A stretch of DNA of 64,000 bases from NCBI GenBank assembly GCA_015654535.1, contig JAATGU010000014.1:1-64000 (forward strand), in the 5' to 3' direction. The notes under the pieces are model-generated. The model made no database searches and was not told the origin of the DNA. It saw only the letters and a list, made by a program, of their open reading frames with translations. This document shows positions 34,932 to 44,254 of this stretch, piece after piece (positions within the stretch are counted from its first letter, which is position 1; the number at the start of each line of letters is the position of its first letter). Origin of the DNA: Bacteroidales bacterium. GTDB lineage: Bacteria; Bacteroidota; Bacteroidia; Bacteroidales; Bacteroidaceae. The translations under genes were made by a program, and so were the position numbers.

Positions 34932-34958
34932 TAGAATGTACAAACAATATTTAAAACA
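34928..34958 (+). repeat. 31-bp direct repeat, copy 1 (start of permease 3)
   Basis: Bases 34928-34958 are identical to 37450-37480. The copy spans the leader and first codons (MYKQYLKQ) of a module-first permease gene. A third, diverged copy is at the start of permease 7. Identity beyond what the protein needs, including the non-coding bases, marks a fairly recent duplication or gene conversion. Confidence 0.9.
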
Positions 34959-36192
34959 GGCCTTGCAAATGCTAAAACAAAACAGATTCTTTAGCATTAT
35001 TTCAATTGTGGGAACTGCACTCACTATTGCATTTGTTATGGTTATATATATGGTATATGATATTCGTACGGCTAATGTTTCACCGGAAAACCTACGTGAT
35101 AGGATGATTTATTCGGGTGAAGGATATTCTTTTCTCACTAAAGATCACTCTCATAGTAACGCCGGCATGTCACTTACCGCGGCAAAAGCGGCATTCGAGC
35201 CCTTACCTCACGCGACATTGGTAGCTTATGAAAAGGAAAGTTTTGTTGCCTATACCGGTTCTTCTCAAGAGAATGGGTTGAAGCGGAAGGTAAAGCAGGT
35301 GGATCCTGCTACTTGGCAAATTTTTCACTACCAGTTTATTGCTGGTCGTCCGTTCAATAATGAAGAATTCAAAGCATTTCGTCCAGTGGCTGTGATTACA
35401 GAGAGTGTGGCTAAACAGGCATTTTACACCACCAATGTAGTTGGTAAAGATATTCTGGTAGATTTCCAGCCCTATCGTATAGTAGGAGTGGTTAAGGATG
35501 TCAGCTCTCTTTTCGATGCGGCCTTTGCTGAAGTGTGGATTCCATATGACTTAAACAATCCCGGCTGGAAAAATAATGAAAGAATGTATGGACGTTTTAC
35601 GGCTATTGTCTTGGCAAGGCACCCTAGTGATATTGATGAAGTGAAGAAGGAAATTGCCACTAACATCAGACGATTGAACAAGACTTTGGTGGATTACACT
35701 TTTGAAATGAAAAAGAACTATACACAAGTGGAACATTCCTTTTTGAAGGACTCGGATATGAACCCAGTTTGGATATTCTTTATTATGGCATTGGTGTTAC
35801 TCATTGTACCTGCCATAAATATCTCTGGTCTGCTATCCTCTCAAATGAGTAAAAGACTTCCGGAAATAGGTATTCGCAAAACCTATGGTGCCTATAAGCG
35901 TCAGGTGTTGATGCAGCTAATGATAGAGAATTTTATTTTGGCACTGATTGGAGGAATTATCGGATTTATACTTTCTTGCCTCACTCTATCTATCTTTAAA
36001 GTATGGCTTTTGGCAGGAGATACTGCTTTGAATGCCGCTCAGAACTTCGATGTTTCCATCTTCTTGTTTTTGCGCCCTTCTGTCTTTCTCAGTATTTTCT
36101 TAGTCTGTTTTTTATTTAATTTATTGTCTGTGTTTGTTCCTGCTTATCAGGCTACAAAGAGAAACATTATTGATACATTAAAAGGAGAATAA
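34936..36192 (+). CDS. FtsX/MacB-type ABC permease 3 (module 1, type A)
   Basis: A 418-residue permease beginning MYKQYLKQALQMLKQNRFFS with helix IISIVGTALTIAFVMVIYMVY. The periplasmic domain carries NVVGKDILVDFQPYRIVGVVKDVSS; the C-terminal half has LSSQMSKRLPEIGIRKTYGAYKRQV and three helices. It is type A: the first gene of a two-gene module repeated at 37458 and 40047. It is followed after 3 bp by its type B partner. Confidence 0.92.
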   Translation: MYKQYLKQALQMLKQNRFFSIISIVGTALTIAFVMVIYMVYDIRTANVSPENLRDRMIYSGEGYSFLTKDHSHSNAGMSLTAAKAAFEPLPHATLVAYEKESFVAYTGSSQENGLKRKVKQVDPATWQIFHYQFIAGRPFNNEEFKAFRPVAVITESVAKQAFYTTNVVGKDILVDFQPYRIVGVVKDVSSLFDAAFAEVWIPYDLNNPGWKNNERMYGRFTAIVLARHPSDIDEVKKEIATNIRRLNKTLVDYTFEMKKNYTQVEHSFLKDSDMNPVWIFFIMALVLLIVPAINISGLLSSQMSKRLPEIGIRKTYGAYKRQVLMQLMIENFILALIGGIIGFILSCLTLSIFKVWLLAGDTALNAAQNFDVSIFLFLRPSVFLSIFLVCFLFNLLSVFVPAYQATKRNIIDTLKGE

Positions 36193-36195
36193 ATA

Positions 36196-37434
36196 ATGAT
36201 AAAATCTATATTTAAACGAATCTGGAATCAACGTAGAGGAAATGCCTGGATCTTTTCAGAGCTTCTGATAGTATTTGTTCTACTATGGTATGCCACTGAT
36301 TTTCTTTTTGTCTATGCTCAGTCTGCTTCTGAACCCAAAGGATACAGCACTGAACATGTGTATCATGTTTCTATTTCTGCCAATCCAAACCTAACACCTA
36401 AGACCATGAATGATGATAGTCTCGAAGCTTTATGGATTGAACCGTATAATGAGGTTATTCGGCGTATTGGCAGTTATCCTGGAGTTGAGGCTGTTTGCTA
36501 TTATTTTGGTACGGAATCTTATACCGAAGGAGCCATGTATCAGGGTTATATGTCAGACAGTGCTCATGTGACCTCTGCTAATATTCGTTATGTGAGTTCC
36601 GATTACTATAAAGTATTCAGAGTAAACATGCTTCAGGGTGGGTTTACAGACTGGAATTTTAATGAGAAACCTCAACCGGCAGTACTTACTATTGATTTGG
36701 CTGATTCTCTTTTTAGTGAGAAATCTAAATTGGGGAAGCATTTTTCAGATTATTATGTGCCTACTAAGCATTATAAAGTAGTAGGAATCGCCCAAAGAAG
36801 CAAACAAGATGAGTACAGCAAATATGATAAATTTATCTATGTACCTTTGGAGGAATATATGATTCAGTATAATGTGCCTTGGACAGCTGTTCGTGTACGG
36901 GCCGAAGATGACCATCATTTTGCGGAAACTTTTATGCGTCAAATGAGAAAGCAACTGCAAGTAGGACCTTATTACTTATTTAATGTGCAATCTTATGATG
37001 ACAGTAAGCAGATTTACGATGCTTCGAAGGGGACAAGTAATTATATCAAAAGCTGTTCGGCACTCGTCCTGTTTTTCATCATCAATATCTTTTTAGGAGT
37101 GATGGGAACATTTTGGTTTCGCACGCAAAGCCGTTATTCGGAGATTGGATTGAGGATGGCGCTTGGCTCCACTAAACGAGAATTGCGGCGGTTAATGATT
37201 AGCGAAGGAGTAACCCTACTCAGTCTGGCAGCTATTCCTGCTATCCTTATTTGTATGAACATAGCACATGCCGATCTGACTGTAAATAAATTGATGGACT
37301 TTACCGTACTTCGTTTTTTCATTTGCACTATTATTACTTATCTACTGATGGTAATAATGGTAGTAACGGGTATTTGGTACCCGGCAAAGATAGCTTCGAG
37401 TATATTACCTGTGGATGCTTTGAGGAATGAATAA
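36196..37434 (+). CDS. FtsX/MacB-type ABC permease 4 (module 1, type B)
   Basis: A 412-residue permease beginning MIKSIFKRIWNQRRGNAW with one helix (LLIVFVLLWYATDFLFVYA), a periplasmic domain, and three C-terminal helices after the coupling sequence TQSRYSEIGLRMALGSTKREL. Type B proteins share GVMGTFWFRTQ(S/H)R and end YPAKIASSILPVDALRNE. It is the partner of permease 3. Genes at 38752 and 41335 are its paralogues. Confidence 0.92.
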   Translation: MIKSIFKRIWNQRRGNAWIFSELLIVFVLLWYATDFLFVYAQSASEPKGYSTEHVYHVSISANPNLTPKTMNDDSLEALWIEPYNEVIRRIGSYPGVEAVCYYFGTESYTEGAMYQGYMSDSAHVTSANIRYVSSDYYKVFRVNMLQGGFTDWNFNEKPQPAVLTIDLADSLFSEKSKLGKHFSDYYVPTKHYKVVGIAQRSKQDEYSKYDKFIYVPLEEYMIQYNVPWTAVRVRAEDDHHFAETFMRQMRKQLQVGPYYLFNVQSYDDSKQIYDASKGTSNYIKSCSALVLFFIINIFLGVMGTFWFRTQSRYSEIGLRMALGSTKRELRRLMISEGVTLLSLAAIPAILICMNIAHADLTVNKLMDFTVLRFFICTIITYLLMVIMVVTGIWYPAKIASSILPVDALRNE

Positions 37435-37449
37435 TAATAAAACTAACAG

Positions 37450-37480
37450 ATAATAGAATGTACAAACAATATTTAAAACA
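37450..37480 (+). repeat. 31-bp direct repeat, copy 2 (start of permease 5)
   Basis: Identical to 34928-34958. The two copies lie 2,522 bp apart, which is the length of one permease module. Confidence 0.9.
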
Positions 37481-38738
37481 AACGATCCGGATGCTGAAGG
37501 AGAATAAGCTTCTTAGTGTAATTTCCATTGTGGGAACAGCTTTGGCTATATGTCTTATTATGATGCTTGTTATTGTTCATCAGGTTTGGATAATGAATTA
37601 TGCTCCTGAGACTAATCGAAACAGAATGCTGTATGTAAAATGGTTAGGTGTGCAGGATAAAAAAACAGGCGACAACTGGGGCAATGCCTATCTTTCGCTT
37701 AAAACCGCAAAAGCATGTTTCCTTCCGCTAAAAACGCCGGAGAAAGTATCTGTAGTATCGCCTCTTCAATCTCGTTTGGCTGCCATACCTGGTGGAGCAA
37801 AACAACAGAAATGTCATGTCCTTTTTACGGATGATGCTTTTTGGAAAGTATTTGATTTTAATGTGACGGCAGGTAAGCCTTATACGAAAGAAGAATTTGA
37901 ATCCGGAACTCAGAAGATTGTTGTAACCGAAACCTTGGCCCGACAGTTGTTTGGATCTACAAATGTGGTTGGCAAAAGCATAGAATTGAGCTATATGCCT
38001 TATACCATTTGCGCTGTGGTCAAAGATGTATCTTCTTTACTTGAATCAACTTACGCTGAGGCATGGATACCTTATACCTCCACTAATATACGTAATTTTA
38101 ACTGGGCGGAAAATGTTACGGGTTTATACAAAGTTTATATATTGGCTAAATCATCGGGCGATTTTGATGCTATCCGTAAAGAGGTAGAGCAGCGGGTAAG
38201 TATTTATAATGCTTCTTTGTCGGACTATAAAATTACTCTGTACCGGCAACCGGACACAAAGTATACGGAGCGAATGCGTTTTGGTCCCGGTTATCCGGAT
38301 ATAAAAGGTAGTATCATTCAAAATATAATTTTAGTTTTAATTCTGCTTGCAGTTCCGGCTATTAATCTTTCGAGCATGACACTCTCGCGGATGAATAAAC
38401 GCATGTCGGAGATTGGTATCCGTAAAGCTTTTGGAGCTACTAAAAAAGGACTTCTTATGCAGATATTGTACGAGAATCTGGTTCTTACTTTTTTGGGCGG
38501 AGTTTTGGGATTGTTATTTTCTTATGCGTCGATAGCTCTATTTAAAGATTGGGCACTGAATACCACTGCATATTGGGGGATGCACATTGCACCGGACTTC
38601 TCGGTGAAGATATTTCTCAATCCGATGATATTTGTTTTTGCTTTGTTTTTTTGTCTTGTGCTTAATTTGATGAGTGCCGGAATTCCTGCTTACCGGGCTT
38701 CGTCTATGACCATTGTAAATGCGTTAAAAGAAAACTAA
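37458..38738 (+). CDS. FtsX/MacB-type ABC permease 5 (module 2, type A)
   Basis: A 426-residue type A permease: MYKQYLKQTIRMLKENKLLS, helix VISIVGTALAICLIMMLVIVH, periplasmic domain with NVVGKSIELSYMPYTICAVVKDVSS, coupling sequence LSRMNKRMSEIGIRKAFGATKKGL, and three helices. It is closer to permease 7 than to permease 3 over the periplasmic domain (RLAAIPGGAKQQKCHV against RLANIPGGTTELKCDV), so modules 2 and 3 are the nearest pair. Confidence 0.92.
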   Translation: MYKQYLKQTIRMLKENKLLSVISIVGTALAICLIMMLVIVHQVWIMNYAPETNRNRMLYVKWLGVQDKKTGDNWGNAYLSLKTAKACFLPLKTPEKVSVVSPLQSRLAAIPGGAKQQKCHVLFTDDAFWKVFDFNVTAGKPYTKEEFESGTQKIVVTETLARQLFGSTNVVGKSIELSYMPYTICAVVKDVSSLLESTYAEAWIPYTSTNIRNFNWAENVTGLYKVYILAKSSGDFDAIRKEVEQRVSIYNASLSDYKITLYRQPDTKYTERMRFGPGYPDIKGSIIQNIILVLILLAVPAINLSSMTLSRMNKRMSEIGIRKAFGATKKGLLMQILYENLVLTFLGGVLGLLFSYASIALFKDWALNTTAYWGMHIAPDFSVKIFLNPMIFVFALFFCLVLNLMSAGIPAYRASSMTIVNALKEN

Positions 38739-38751
38739 AGATAAGAACAAA

Positions 38752-39996
38752 ATGATAAAACATATTTTTAAACTTATATGGAATCAGCGTAAAAGTAATA
38801 TATGGCTTTTGACAGAGTTATTGCTGGTATCTGTCTGTCTGTGGTATGTGGTGGATTTTATGTATGTTCAGTTACGTATGTATACAGCTCCTCTCGGATT
38901 TAATATAGAACATACTTATCGGTTGGATTTGTCGGAACGAATCTCCGGAAGTAATGGCTATATTTCACCAGAGAAGAAAACAACGACTTCCGGGGAAGAT
39001 TTATTATTTATTTTGGAACGTATCCGTAAATATCCGGCAGTAGAAGCTGCTTCTATTTCGCATTCGTCACAACCCTATTGTGGCACTGATCAAAATGCTC
39101 AGTTATATAGCGATACTACCGGAACAACTGTTCAGCGTTACTATGTGAGTGAAGGCTTTTTCGATGTATTCCGGATTAAATCCAAACGGGGAAATACTCA
39201 CGAGCTAAAAGAAGCATTCAATGCTCAGTCGATTATTCTTTCTACTGATGCTGAAAGAGAACTCTTCAAAGGAAAGTCTGCTTTGGGGAAAACGGTAGGT
39301 TATAATAATCCTGAAAATAAAATTAAGATAAGTGCGATAAGTGCACCTGTCCGCTGGACGGAATTTCAGAAAAGTAATCCTTGTTTTTATACCTTTTTTT
39401 CGAATGCAGATATGGCAAAAATATCGCCGGAAGAGGTTCAGGCAATTGAAGTTTCAGTGCGTGTTAAACCAGATATGGACACTGATTTTGCTGAAACCTT
39501 TATAAAAGACATGGCTTCGCAATTGGTAACAGGTAATATATACCTGCTGGATGTGCGCCCGGTGTCGTATATGCGGGAGGAGGCGGTACAATTATACTTC
39601 AATAACATAAAAACGAGGGCTATCTTATTGGGCTTTTTTCTGATAAATATATTTCTAGGAGTTACAGGTACCTTTTGGTTTCGCTCTCAACATCGGAGAA
39701 ATGAGATGGGATTGCGTGTTGCTGTAGGTTCCACTCGTTCCGGTTTAAAATTTGTATTGATAGGTGAAGGCCTAATTTTGCTAACACTGGCAATTATTCC
39801 GGCTATAGTCATTTGCTTTAATATCGGTTTTTCAGAAGTAATAGATACGTCTTGGATGGATTTCACTTTAGCCCGTTTCTGGACAGGCATAGGCATTACT
39901 TATTGTTTAATGGCTTTGATGATTATTGCAGGAATTTGGTATCCTGCACATCAGATTGCCGCGATTGAACCAGCTGAAGCATTGCATTATGAATAA
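38752..39996 (+). CDS. FtsX/MacB-type ABC permease 6 (module 2, type B)
   Basis: A 414-residue type B permease: MIKHIFKLIWNQRKSNIWLL, one helix, a periplasmic domain with FNIEHTYRLDLSERISG and KKTTTSGEDLLFILERIRKYP (both shared with permease 8), the sequence LGVTGTFWFRSQHRRNEMGLRVAVGSTRSGL, and the end IAAIEPAEALHYE. It starts 13 bp after permease 5. Confidence 0.92.
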   Translation: MIKHIFKLIWNQRKSNIWLLTELLLVSVCLWYVVDFMYVQLRMYTAPLGFNIEHTYRLDLSERISGSNGYISPEKKTTTSGEDLLFILERIRKYPAVEAASISHSSQPYCGTDQNAQLYSDTTGTTVQRYYVSEGFFDVFRIKSKRGNTHELKEAFNAQSIILSTDAERELFKGKSALGKTVGYNNPENKIKISAISAPVRWTEFQKSNPCFYTFFSNADMAKISPEEVQAIEVSVRVKPDMDTDFAETFIKDMASQLVTGNIYLLDVRPVSYMREEAVQLYFNNIKTRAILLGFFLINIFLGVTGTFWFRSQHRRNEMGLRVAVGSTRSGLKFVLIGEGLILLTLAIIPAIVICFNIGFSEVIDTSWMDFTLARFWTGIGITYCLMALMIIAGIWYPAHQIAAIEPAEALHYE

Positions 39997-40046
39997 TTTA
40001 AAATAAATCAGTCAATAAACTTTTTGGCTAAAATAAGAGGAATAGT

Positions 40047-41333
40047 ATGTATAAACAATATCTAAACCAGGCACTGCATTTGCTGAAAGAGAACAAACTG
40101 CTCAGCATTATTTCTATTGTGGGAACGGCGCTTGCTATCTCTATGATTATGGTGATTGTGATAGTCTATGAAGTAAAGACGGCTAACTATGAACCGGAAA
40201 CTCACCGTGACAGAATGCTGTGGGTGAAGTGGGCCATTGCCACGAAAAGGGATAAACCTGATTGGAATTCCTGTTCCAGACCTTCTCTAAAAGTGATCAA
40301 GGAGTGCTTTTATCCGTTGAAGAGTGCGGAAGGCGTTACAGGTGTGTATTCTTTCCAACAAAGATTGGCAAATATTCCGGGAGGGACCACAGAACTGAAA
40401 TGTGATGTGAGTTACACGGATGCGGCTTTTTGGAAAGTCTTTGATTTTTCCTTTTTGAAAGGGAAACCTTATGTGCAGGAAGAGTTTGAGAGTGGGATAA
40501 AGAAAGCGGTGATTACTGAAAGCTTGGCGCGCCGATTGTATGGTAGCATAGATGTTGTAGGCAAACCTATCCGCCTTAGCTTTGTGGATTGTACTATTTC
40601 CGGTGTGGTGAAAGATGTGTCTATTTTAGCCGAAGCAGCTTATGCACAGGCATGGGTACCTTACACCACTGTAAAAATGGCTCTTTCTGACGTTTGGAAT
40701 GAAGGTTTGTTAGGAGAGTTCCGATGTTTCATCTTGGCCCGAAGCAGCTCGGATTTTGATGCGATTCGGCGTGAAGTAAATAGGAATGTGGCAATTCTGA
40801 ATGCAGGACAGAAGGAACAAATATTGGACTTGAATGGACAACCTGATACGCAGTTTACTCAAACAACCCGCCAATGGGCAAATCAAGAGGCAAAGGTGAC
40901 GGAAACAGTGGTTAAATATGTAATTGTTCTTGTGATTTTATTACTGGTTCCTGCCATTAATTTATCGGGAATGACTCTTTCAAGGATGAGAAAACGAATG
41001 GCTGAGATTGGCGTACGAAAAGCTTTTGGGGCTACACGGAAAGAATTGCTGGGGCAAGTTTTATATGAGAACTTTGTGCTGACTATTTTAGGAGGAGTAG
41101 TGGGACTTTTCTTTTCTTATATTTCAATTCTGACAATGAAAGAATGGCTATTAAGTACTCGCATGGATGGTTTTTTGAACGGTACCTCTTCGTTAAGTAT
41201 GGGGATGTTATTCCAGCCTTCCGTATTTCTTTACGCATTTTTGTTTTGTTTGCTCTTGAATTTGCTGAGTGCCGGAATTCCGGCTTGGAAGGCTTCACGA
41301 ACTAATATTGTTAATGCTTTAAACGATAAGTAA
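40047..41333 (+). CDS. FtsX/MacB-type ABC permease 7 (module 3, type A)
   Basis: A 428-residue type A permease: MYKQYLNQALHLLKENKLLS, helix IISIVGTALAISMIMVIVIVY, the periplasmic phrase DVVGKPIRLSFVDCTISGVVKDVS, coupling sequence LSRMRKRMAEIGVRKAFGATRKEL, then three helices. Its leader is a diverged copy of the 31-bp repeat before permeases 3 and 5. Only 1 bp lies between it and permease 8. Confidence 0.92.
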   Translation: MYKQYLNQALHLLKENKLLSIISIVGTALAISMIMVIVIVYEVKTANYEPETHRDRMLWVKWAIATKRDKPDWNSCSRPSLKVIKECFYPLKSAEGVTGVYSFQQRLANIPGGTTELKCDVSYTDAAFWKVFDFSFLKGKPYVQEEFESGIKKAVITESLARRLYGSIDVVGKPIRLSFVDCTISGVVKDVSILAEAAYAQAWVPYTTVKMALSDVWNEGLLGEFRCFILARSSSDFDAIRREVNRNVAILNAGQKEQILDLNGQPDTQFTQTTRQWANQEAKVTETVVKYVIVLVILLLVPAINLSGMTLSRMRKRMAEIGVRKAFGATRKELLGQVLYENFVLTILGGVVGLFFSYISILTMKEWLLSTRMDGFLNGTSSLSMGMLFQPSVFLYAFLFCLLLNLLSAGIPAWKASRTNIVNALNDK

Positions 41334-41334
41334 G

Positions 41335-42597
41335 ATGATTAAACATATTCTAAAACAGATTTGGGCGCAACGCTCTGCTAACGTGTGGTTATGGGTGGAG
41401 TTATTTTTGGTATCCGTATTTCTTTGGTTCATTGTGGATTCTCTTTACGTTACCGCAGGTGTTTATTTTACTCCTACGGGCTTTAACATTGAGCATACTT
41501 ATAAGTTGGCTCTGGATGAATTTTCCTCAGAAAGCGATGAATATATTCCTGCAGATCAAAAGAAAACAACGTCCGGTGAGGATTTATTGATGATCATCAA
41601 TCGTATCCGGGCTTATCCTGGAATAGAGGCTGTTAGTTTGTCTGGTTATGCATATCCTTATTGTGGATCAAATTCATATAATAATTATCAATATGACACC
41701 ACACAAGTGAATATGCAACGTCGTAAAGTAACACCCGAGTTCTTTCGTGTTTTTCGTATAATAACTCCCGATGGCAAGACTGAACCGCTTGTTTCTGCAC
41801 TTTCACAAGAGAGAAGTATTGTGATCTCCAAAGATGGAGAACGTGAGTTGATGGGTGAGGGACGATCTATTCTTGGAAGTGAAATAACTCAACCGGATAT
41901 TGATTCTGTTGGCATAAAGGTTACCGGAGTTACTTCTTCTATGCGTTACAGTGAATTTAGGAAAAAATATCCTTGTGTCTTTTTTGGAATAAAAGAGAGA
42001 GAAATAGTAAAAGAGAATGATGCTGACTTTGTGATAAGAGCGGAAATCTGCCTTCGTGTTTCACCAGAGGCTGATCACGATTTCATTACTCATTTTAGAA
42101 AAGACATGACTCACCAATTGAGAGTAGGCAATGTATTTCTACTCGATGTGCAATCTTTTGCCGACATTCGGGATGCTTATTTCATATCCACAGGAGACTT
42201 CAACGAACTAAAGACTCGTCTGGCTATTGTTGCTTTCTTACTGGTCAATATATTTCTCGGTATTATCGGAACCTTTTGGTTTCGCACCGCTTATCGACGT
42301 TCGGAGATGGGGTTGCGAATCGCTCTTGGTTCCACCCGTACCAGTTTGCGGGGGATGTTGATTGCCGAAGGATTGATTCTGCTTACGTTTGCCATTGTTC
42401 CGGCAGCGGTGGTTAGTTTTAATATTGGCCATGCAGAGTTGGTGGATGTCAACCGAATGGATTTTACCTTCATGCGTTTCTTTGTCGGAATTGTGATTAC
42501 CTATTTGCTGATGATTGGCATGATTATTCTTGGCATCTGGTATCCGGCTCGTCAGGCAATGAAGGTACAGCCAGCCGAGGTTTTGCATGAAGAATAA
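41335..42597 (+). CDS. FtsX/MacB-type ABC permease 8 (module 3, type B)
   Basis: A 420-residue type B permease: MIKHILKQIWAQRSANVWLW, a periplasmic domain with FNIEHTYKLALDEFSSES and QKKTTSGEDLLMIINRIRAYP, then GIIGTFWFRTAYRRSEMGLRIALGSTRTSL and the end MKVQPAEVLHEE. It is the last permease; 152 bp separate it from the TolC-like gene, the widest gap in the operon, and this gap holds repeat array B. Confidence 0.92.
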   Translation: MIKHILKQIWAQRSANVWLWVELFLVSVFLWFIVDSLYVTAGVYFTPTGFNIEHTYKLALDEFSSESDEYIPADQKKTTSGEDLLMIINRIRAYPGIEAVSLSGYAYPYCGSNSYNNYQYDTTQVNMQRRKVTPEFFRVFRIITPDGKTEPLVSALSQERSIVISKDGERELMGEGRSILGSEITQPDIDSVGIKVTGVTSSMRYSEFRKKYPCVFFGIKEREIVKENDADFVIRAEICLRVSPEADHDFITHFRKDMTHQLRVGNVFLLDVQSFADIRDAYFISTGDFNELKTRLAIVAFLLVNIFLGIIGTFWFRTAYRRSEMGLRIALGSTRTSLRGMLIAEGLILLTFAIVPAAVVSFNIGHAELVDVNRMDFTFMRFFVGIVITYLLMIGMIILGIWYPARQAMKVQPAEVLHEE

Positions 42598-42643
42598 GTA
42601 GCTGAAAAGAACTTTTAAATAGAGAAAGAGAAATTGTAAATTC

Positions 42644-42731
42644 CCTGTACAGAAGATTACTTTCTTCTGTACAAAACAAAACATACTTCCGTACAAAAGA
42701 ATGTAATCTTTTGTACAGAATTAAAATAAGA
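42644..42731. repeat. 22-bp tandem repeat array B (four GTAC-core units)
   Basis: GTAC cores start at 42647, 42669, 42691 and 42713, exactly 22 bp apart. Units read YYTGTACARAA on the left with an AT-rich right part; the second half of unit 3 and the start of unit 4 form TCTTTTGTACAGAA. Core, period and copy number are the same as array A, 24 kb away, while the spacers differ. It ends 17 bp before the tolC-like start. Confidence 0.9.
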
Positions 42732-42748
42732 TGTAAAGACTAAAACAG

Positions 42749-44224
42749 ATGTGTATGAGAAAGATTATAATATCTGCCCTGATAGTTGCTACCTTTAGTG
42801 CTGGAGTACAAGCGCAAAGGCAACTTTCCCTTCAGGAAACCATCGCATTGGCACGCATGCAGAGCGTGGATGCGGCAGTGGCACTCAATGAATTAAAGAC
42901 TGCTTACTGGGAATATCGGACTCATCTTGCGGATATGCTTCCAGAAGTGAGCTTCACGGGCAAACTGCCTTCCTACAATAAGAGTTACAGTTCTTATCAG
43001 TTGGACGATGGATCGTATACTTTTGTCCCCAATAATTATTTAGGGCTTTCGGGAGAATTCTCCGTGGATCAGAATATATGGCTGACGGGTGGCAAACTCT
43101 CTCTGACTTCGTCGCTCGATTATTTAAAGCAACTGAGTACGGGAGGCTCGCATCAGTTTATGAGTGTGCCGGTGGGATTGACGCTTACTCAGCCCATTTT
43201 CAACGTGAATAATATGAAGTGGAAACGGAAGATAGAACCGGCCCGTTATGCGGAGGCAAAAGCGTCGTACATAGAAAGCACGGAAAAGGTGACGATGAAG
43301 GCTATCACTTATTTTTTTGATCTTTTGCTGGCAAAGGAAAACCTGAACATTGCCCGTCAGAACCTTACGAACGCGGACCGTCTCTATGAGGTGGCGGGAG
43401 CAAAAAGAGAGATGGGGCAGATTTCCGAGAATGAAGTGCTGCAACTAAAGCTTGCGGCGCTCAAAGCAAAAGCGAGTGTGACGGAAATGCAAAGTAATCT
43501 GAACGCAAAGATGTTTCAACTTCGCTCTTTTCTGGGGTTGAGTGAGCAGGAGAACGTGGAACCGGATGTGCCCGCAGCGGTTCCTTTGCTACAAGTGGAC
43601 TATCAAACGGTGCTAAGTAAGGCGCATGAGAATAATTCCTTTGCGCAAAACATCCGTCGCCGACAGTTGGAATCGGACTATGATGTGGCTTCCGCCAAAG
43701 GTTCCCTGCGAAGCATCGATCTTTTTGCTTCAGTGGGTTTCACCGGAGAGGACAAAAATCTCAATTCCACGTACCGGAATCTGATGAACAATCAAATTGT
43801 AGAGGTTGGAGTAAAGGTACCTATCTTGGATTGGGGCAAGCGTCGTGGCAAGGTAAAGGTGGCGGAGAGCAATAGGGAAGTGGTGGCTTCCAAAATAAAA
43901 CAAGAACAGATGGACTTCAATCAGGATATTTTCCTCTTGGTGGAGCAGTTTAATAATCAGGCAATGCAGTTGAACATTGCTACAGAAGCCGATACTATTG
44001 CCCAACAACGGTACAAAACGTCCATCGAAACCTTTATGATGGGGAAAATAAATACGCTCGATCTCAATGATGCGCAGACCAATAAAGATGATGCCAAGCA
44101 AAAACATATTTCCGAACTGTATAAGTATTGGTACTATTTTTATCAGATCCGCAGCCTCACCCTGTATGATTTTCAAAAGAACACCACGCTCGACGCGGAA
44201 TTTGATGAGATTGTGAAGAAATAA
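42749..44224 (+). CDS. TolC family outer-membrane efflux protein
   Basis: Outer-membrane channel of 491 residues with a signal peptide ending GVQAQ. The mature part has the two long helical repeats of TolC: LSLQETIALARMQSVDAAVALNELKTAYWEYR at the first and QTVLSKAHENNSFAQNIRRRQLESDYDVASAKGSLR at the second, with a glycine/aromatic strand region LTLTQPIFN between helices and VEVGVKVPILDWGKRRGKVKVAE after. It should complete a tripartite system with the adaptor and permeases upstream. Start is at 42749 or two codons later (MRKIII). Confidence 0.93.
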   Translation: MCMRKIIISALIVATFSAGVQAQRQLSLQETIALARMQSVDAAVALNELKTAYWEYRTHLADMLPEVSFTGKLPSYNKSYSSYQLDDGSYTFVPNNYLGLSGEFSVDQNIWLTGGKLSLTSSLDYLKQLSTGGSHQFMSVPVGLTLTQPIFNVNNMKWKRKIEPARYAEAKASYIESTEKVTMKAITYFFDLLLAKENLNIARQNLTNADRLYEVAGAKREMGQISENEVLQLKLAALKAKASVTEMQSNLNAKMFQLRSFLGLSEQENVEPDVPAAVPLLQVDYQTVLSKAHENNSFAQNIRRRQLESDYDVASAKGSLRSIDLFASVGFTGEDKNLNSTYRNLMNNQIVEVGVKVPILDWGKRRGKVKVAESNREVVASKIKQEQMDFNQDIFLLVEQFNNQAMQLNIATEADTIAQQRYKTSIETFMMGKINTLDLNDAQTNKDDAKQKHISELYKYWYYFYQIRSLTLYDFQKNTTLDAEFDEIVKK

Positions 44225-44228
44225 TCAC

Positions 44229-44236
44229 TATATTTG
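44229..44236 (+). promoter_or_regulatory. Possible internal -7 element before response regulator
   Basis: TATATTTG follows the tolC stop and precedes the regulator ATG by 18 bp. It could give the two-component genes an independent, low-level start. No -33 box at the right distance. Confidence 0.35.
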
Positions 44237-44254
44237 CAGAAACTCTTAAAGCTA

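Noticed and set aside
34928-37480. Mobile element flanked by 31-bp direct repeats
   Set aside because: The repeats are the starts of paralogous genes; there is no transposase or recombinase between them.
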